64,000 nucleotides of DNA, from contig CM030931.1 in NCBI GenBank assembly GCA_018136815.1, forward strand, positions 2,781,801 through 2,845,800. The letters are read 5' to 3'. Origin of the DNA: Isochrysis galbana. Taxonomy: Eukaryota > Haptophyta > Isochrysidales > Isochrysidaceae. Position 1 is the stretch's first letter; every line of letters begins with the position of its first letter. Positions 62,139 through 64,000 of this stretch are shown piece after piece. The position numbers and the translations under genes are program-made. Below the pieces are notes generated by a model. It had not been told where the DNA came from, did no database searches, and saw only the letters and a program-made list of their open reading frames with translations.

Positions 62139-64000
62139 TCAAACACTAGTATATTGCGTCTCCAAATTCTTTTCGTGGCAGAATAGCAGTGCGCCATCTG
62201 ATTTATGAGTCGTAGATTGCGTGAGGGCTTCATGACCGCCATGTGATCTCCTCCGGTCCGCTGCCTTCCGCCCGAGCATAGCAAGAACACTGCCGACAAG
62301 AAAGCAGAGCAATAGCACCGCGGGCAAAAATCCGTTGTCACCCGACAACATTGTTGAAATGAGATCCGCTCCTGCGTCAATTCGACGCTGTGGTGCGTGG
62401 TGGAATGAGTGCGTTTGGACGGGAATCGTGTGTATCAAGGTGTCAGTTGTAACATGCTGCTCAATGTTGCTCTTGCTCGGCACTCCGTTCTCGAGAGCAG
62501 AAGAAAAGGACGAGCTCTCACGACCTTGTATCGTCTCAACGGAGGAAATGGACTCGCGGCTTTGTAGCGCCTCTTCACCCATAGTGCCCAGTGCTGGCCT
62601 GCCTCTGTGGCGCACTATCCAAGTACTCTCCGAGGCAACCCAACTGTAACCTGACGCATCCTCATGCTGAAGCCGCATACGAATGCCGGGCCGCGTATCG
62701 GATTGCTGCGAAGCAGTTTCAAGGGGTTCAATACTGTGACATGAAGCATTGAAAGTCTCGTGCTCAGGCGAATCGGCAGACTCGCACGCAGTGCGGTGCC
62801 ACTCGAGCCTGGCGTGCGTGGCATTCACGATCCGTAGGGTGCCAATCCCAAACGAGGACTCGCGAAATGCGGACCATTCAGGCTGAGGCTGCTCGTAGTC
62901 GAAGGACGCACCCTCACGGTTGCCGCCGCAACCCAAATTCAGGTGCACGGCGCCCATTTCATTTGCCACCATATCGGCTACCGGATGGGTCCTTTCATAC
63001 GAGTGAACGTGCCCAGAGAGGACCACGTCGGTTCCAGCCGCGTGAAGAAGCGGTTCTAAATCACGCCGCTGCGGCTCACCCTCGCCAAGATGAGCGGCAT
63101 TGGAGCTATACCTGCGTCAAGCGCAAGGAAGTGGCACATGAGAGGACTGATGAGGAGAGGGGCAACTCTTAAGGGCAATCGGCTAGCAAAGCTTCCTGCC
63201 TAACTTGGTAAAGGGCGAGTGAGGCCTCCTGAGCCGCGGCGCAGGCTCTCCTCACCAAGGAACATGTATCAAGGCGATGATCCACGGTGTGGCCTTTCTA
63301 TCAACACGAGCAAGGTCGCGCTCAAGCCATCGCCGCTGCAGAGAGCCATCCGCTGTATCAGCGTATGAGCAGAGACCTATCACGTGCGCTGGCCCAATGT
63401 CGCGCGACCACCAGAGCGGTGAGCTTGAGCGTGAGGAAAGATGAGGCGTCGGCCATCTCGCCATGTATGACACCCAACCCTCACCATAATCGAACTCGTG
63501 GTTACCGCCGACTGAGAGCACTGGAAACTGTGCGGCTAAAGGTTCGATCATACGACCGAAGGAGTCCCAACGACTGAACCAGCCATCGGCGTAGGAAAGG
63601 TCTCCCGGAAGCAGAATCGATGCGCCAAGTCCATCTCGTCTACTCGCCTCCTCCAGGGCGCTCCTCATAGCAGCTACATTGGCTGCGGACACCTCTGTCT
63701 GACCTAGATCGGCAATTAGACCAAATGTATAAGGGTACACGGACGCCTTTGTTGCCTGCGTGCCCTCGACTCGGTTCTCGTTCCTATGCTTTGTATGCGA
63801 CGTGGTCGCAGCGTCGGGTGGCGCGACAAACGAGAAGTTGCGCGAGTCTCCATTGACACGATACGCGTACTGCTGCCCGGCCTTGAGGCTACCGATGACG
63901 ACCGTGTGAATCACCGGAGAGGTATAGTAGAACGAAGGATTGCGATAATCAAGCATACCCAAAGCCGGCACCTTAGTTCCGTTTTTGTAGCCCGAACCGT
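62139..64000 (-). CDS. Purple acid phosphatase, membrane-anchored (5' partial)
   Basis: Two exons visible, from the window edge (64000) to 63256 and 63111-62139, with a 144-bp GTGAGG...CGCAG intron (phase 2) whose removal restores HVPWYSSNAAHLGEG. All metal-binding blocks are present in order: ADLGQTE, LLPGDLSYADG, VGGNHEFDYG, ALIHVPWY and SGHVHSYERTHP, giving a binuclear metallophosphoesterase that hydrolyses phosphomonoesters. The N-terminal fibronectin-like part (PSFYYTSPVIHTVVIGSLKA, YAYRVNGD) is typical of plant-type PAPs. The C-terminal 200 residues are a Ser/Glu-rich extension with a membrane span (GFLPAVLLLCFLVGSVLAML) and a basic cytosolic tail, so the enzyme is probably held at the cell surface for phosphate scavenging. 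The start codon and signal peptide lie beyond 64000. Confidence 0.92.

Overview
This is eukaryotic nuclear DNA, most consistent with a unicellular alga that has a complex (secondary) plastid; a haptophyte is my best guess. Coding regions are GC-rich, with strong G/C at third positions. Two small proteins (1220-1954 and 20119-20763) begin with signal peptides of the bipartite plastid-targeting kind; in one, the predicted cleavage is followed by an aromatic residue (ASA|W). Genes have few short spliceosomal introns, and 7 of the 13 I placed start with GTGCG. There are no operons, no ribosomal RNA and no intact tRNA. The lineage is inference; no ribosomal or organellar marker is present.

Host genes, left to right: plastid-targeted GNAT-like protein (1220-1954, -), ribosome-biogenesis factor BRX1 (8218-9126, +), pepsin-type aspartyl protease with a proline-rich tail (11832-13688, -, 2 exons), secretory ankyrin-repeat protein (15852-18293, +, 3 exons), plastid-targeted TPR protein (20119-20763, -), PX/coiled-coil/PH protein (24726-26682, -, 3 exons), secreted GH16 beta-glucanase with six cysteine-rich modules (28797-31512, +, 2 exons), LAT/PUT-type polyamine or amino-acid permease (37531-40111, -, 7 exons), unknown protein (41502-42716, +), FET/FUS-like RRM protein (48612-49670, -), thioredoxin-fold protein without CxxC (53857-54486, +), unknown nuclear-looking protein with a repeated W-L-S-EA motif (60325-61089, +), and a membrane-anchored purple acid phosphatase cut by the right edge (62139-64000, -). 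These genes do not form a pathway.

The space between genes is filled with transposable-element debris. Four elements have visible ends: a 0.83-kb piggyBac derivative with TTAA target duplication (2277-3118); a 1.02-kb hAT derivative with an 8-bp duplication and an identifiable empty site elsewhere in the window (32574-33613); a 0.63-kb Stowaway-like TA element (14900-15535); and a possible 2.4-kb element with long inverted repeats (43038-45450). There are five LINE copies with ORF1 starts (all on the - strand), separate LINE reverse-transcriptase fragments, two chromovirus-like LTR retrotransposon pieces sharing an about 0.85-kb LTR-to-gag segment, a second gag-like retroelement, a tRNA-like SINE and several dispersed GC-rich repeat families.

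The least expected pattern is at the LINE 5' ends. The copies keep their 5' ends and lose their 3' ends, the reverse of usual LINE truncation. A short hairpin, conserved in position but not in sequence, sits just outside the ORF1 start codon and also caps an unrelated-looking GC-rich repeat family. Intron coordinates and functions here come from reading the sequence and recalled family motifs; none were confirmed by transcripts or searches.
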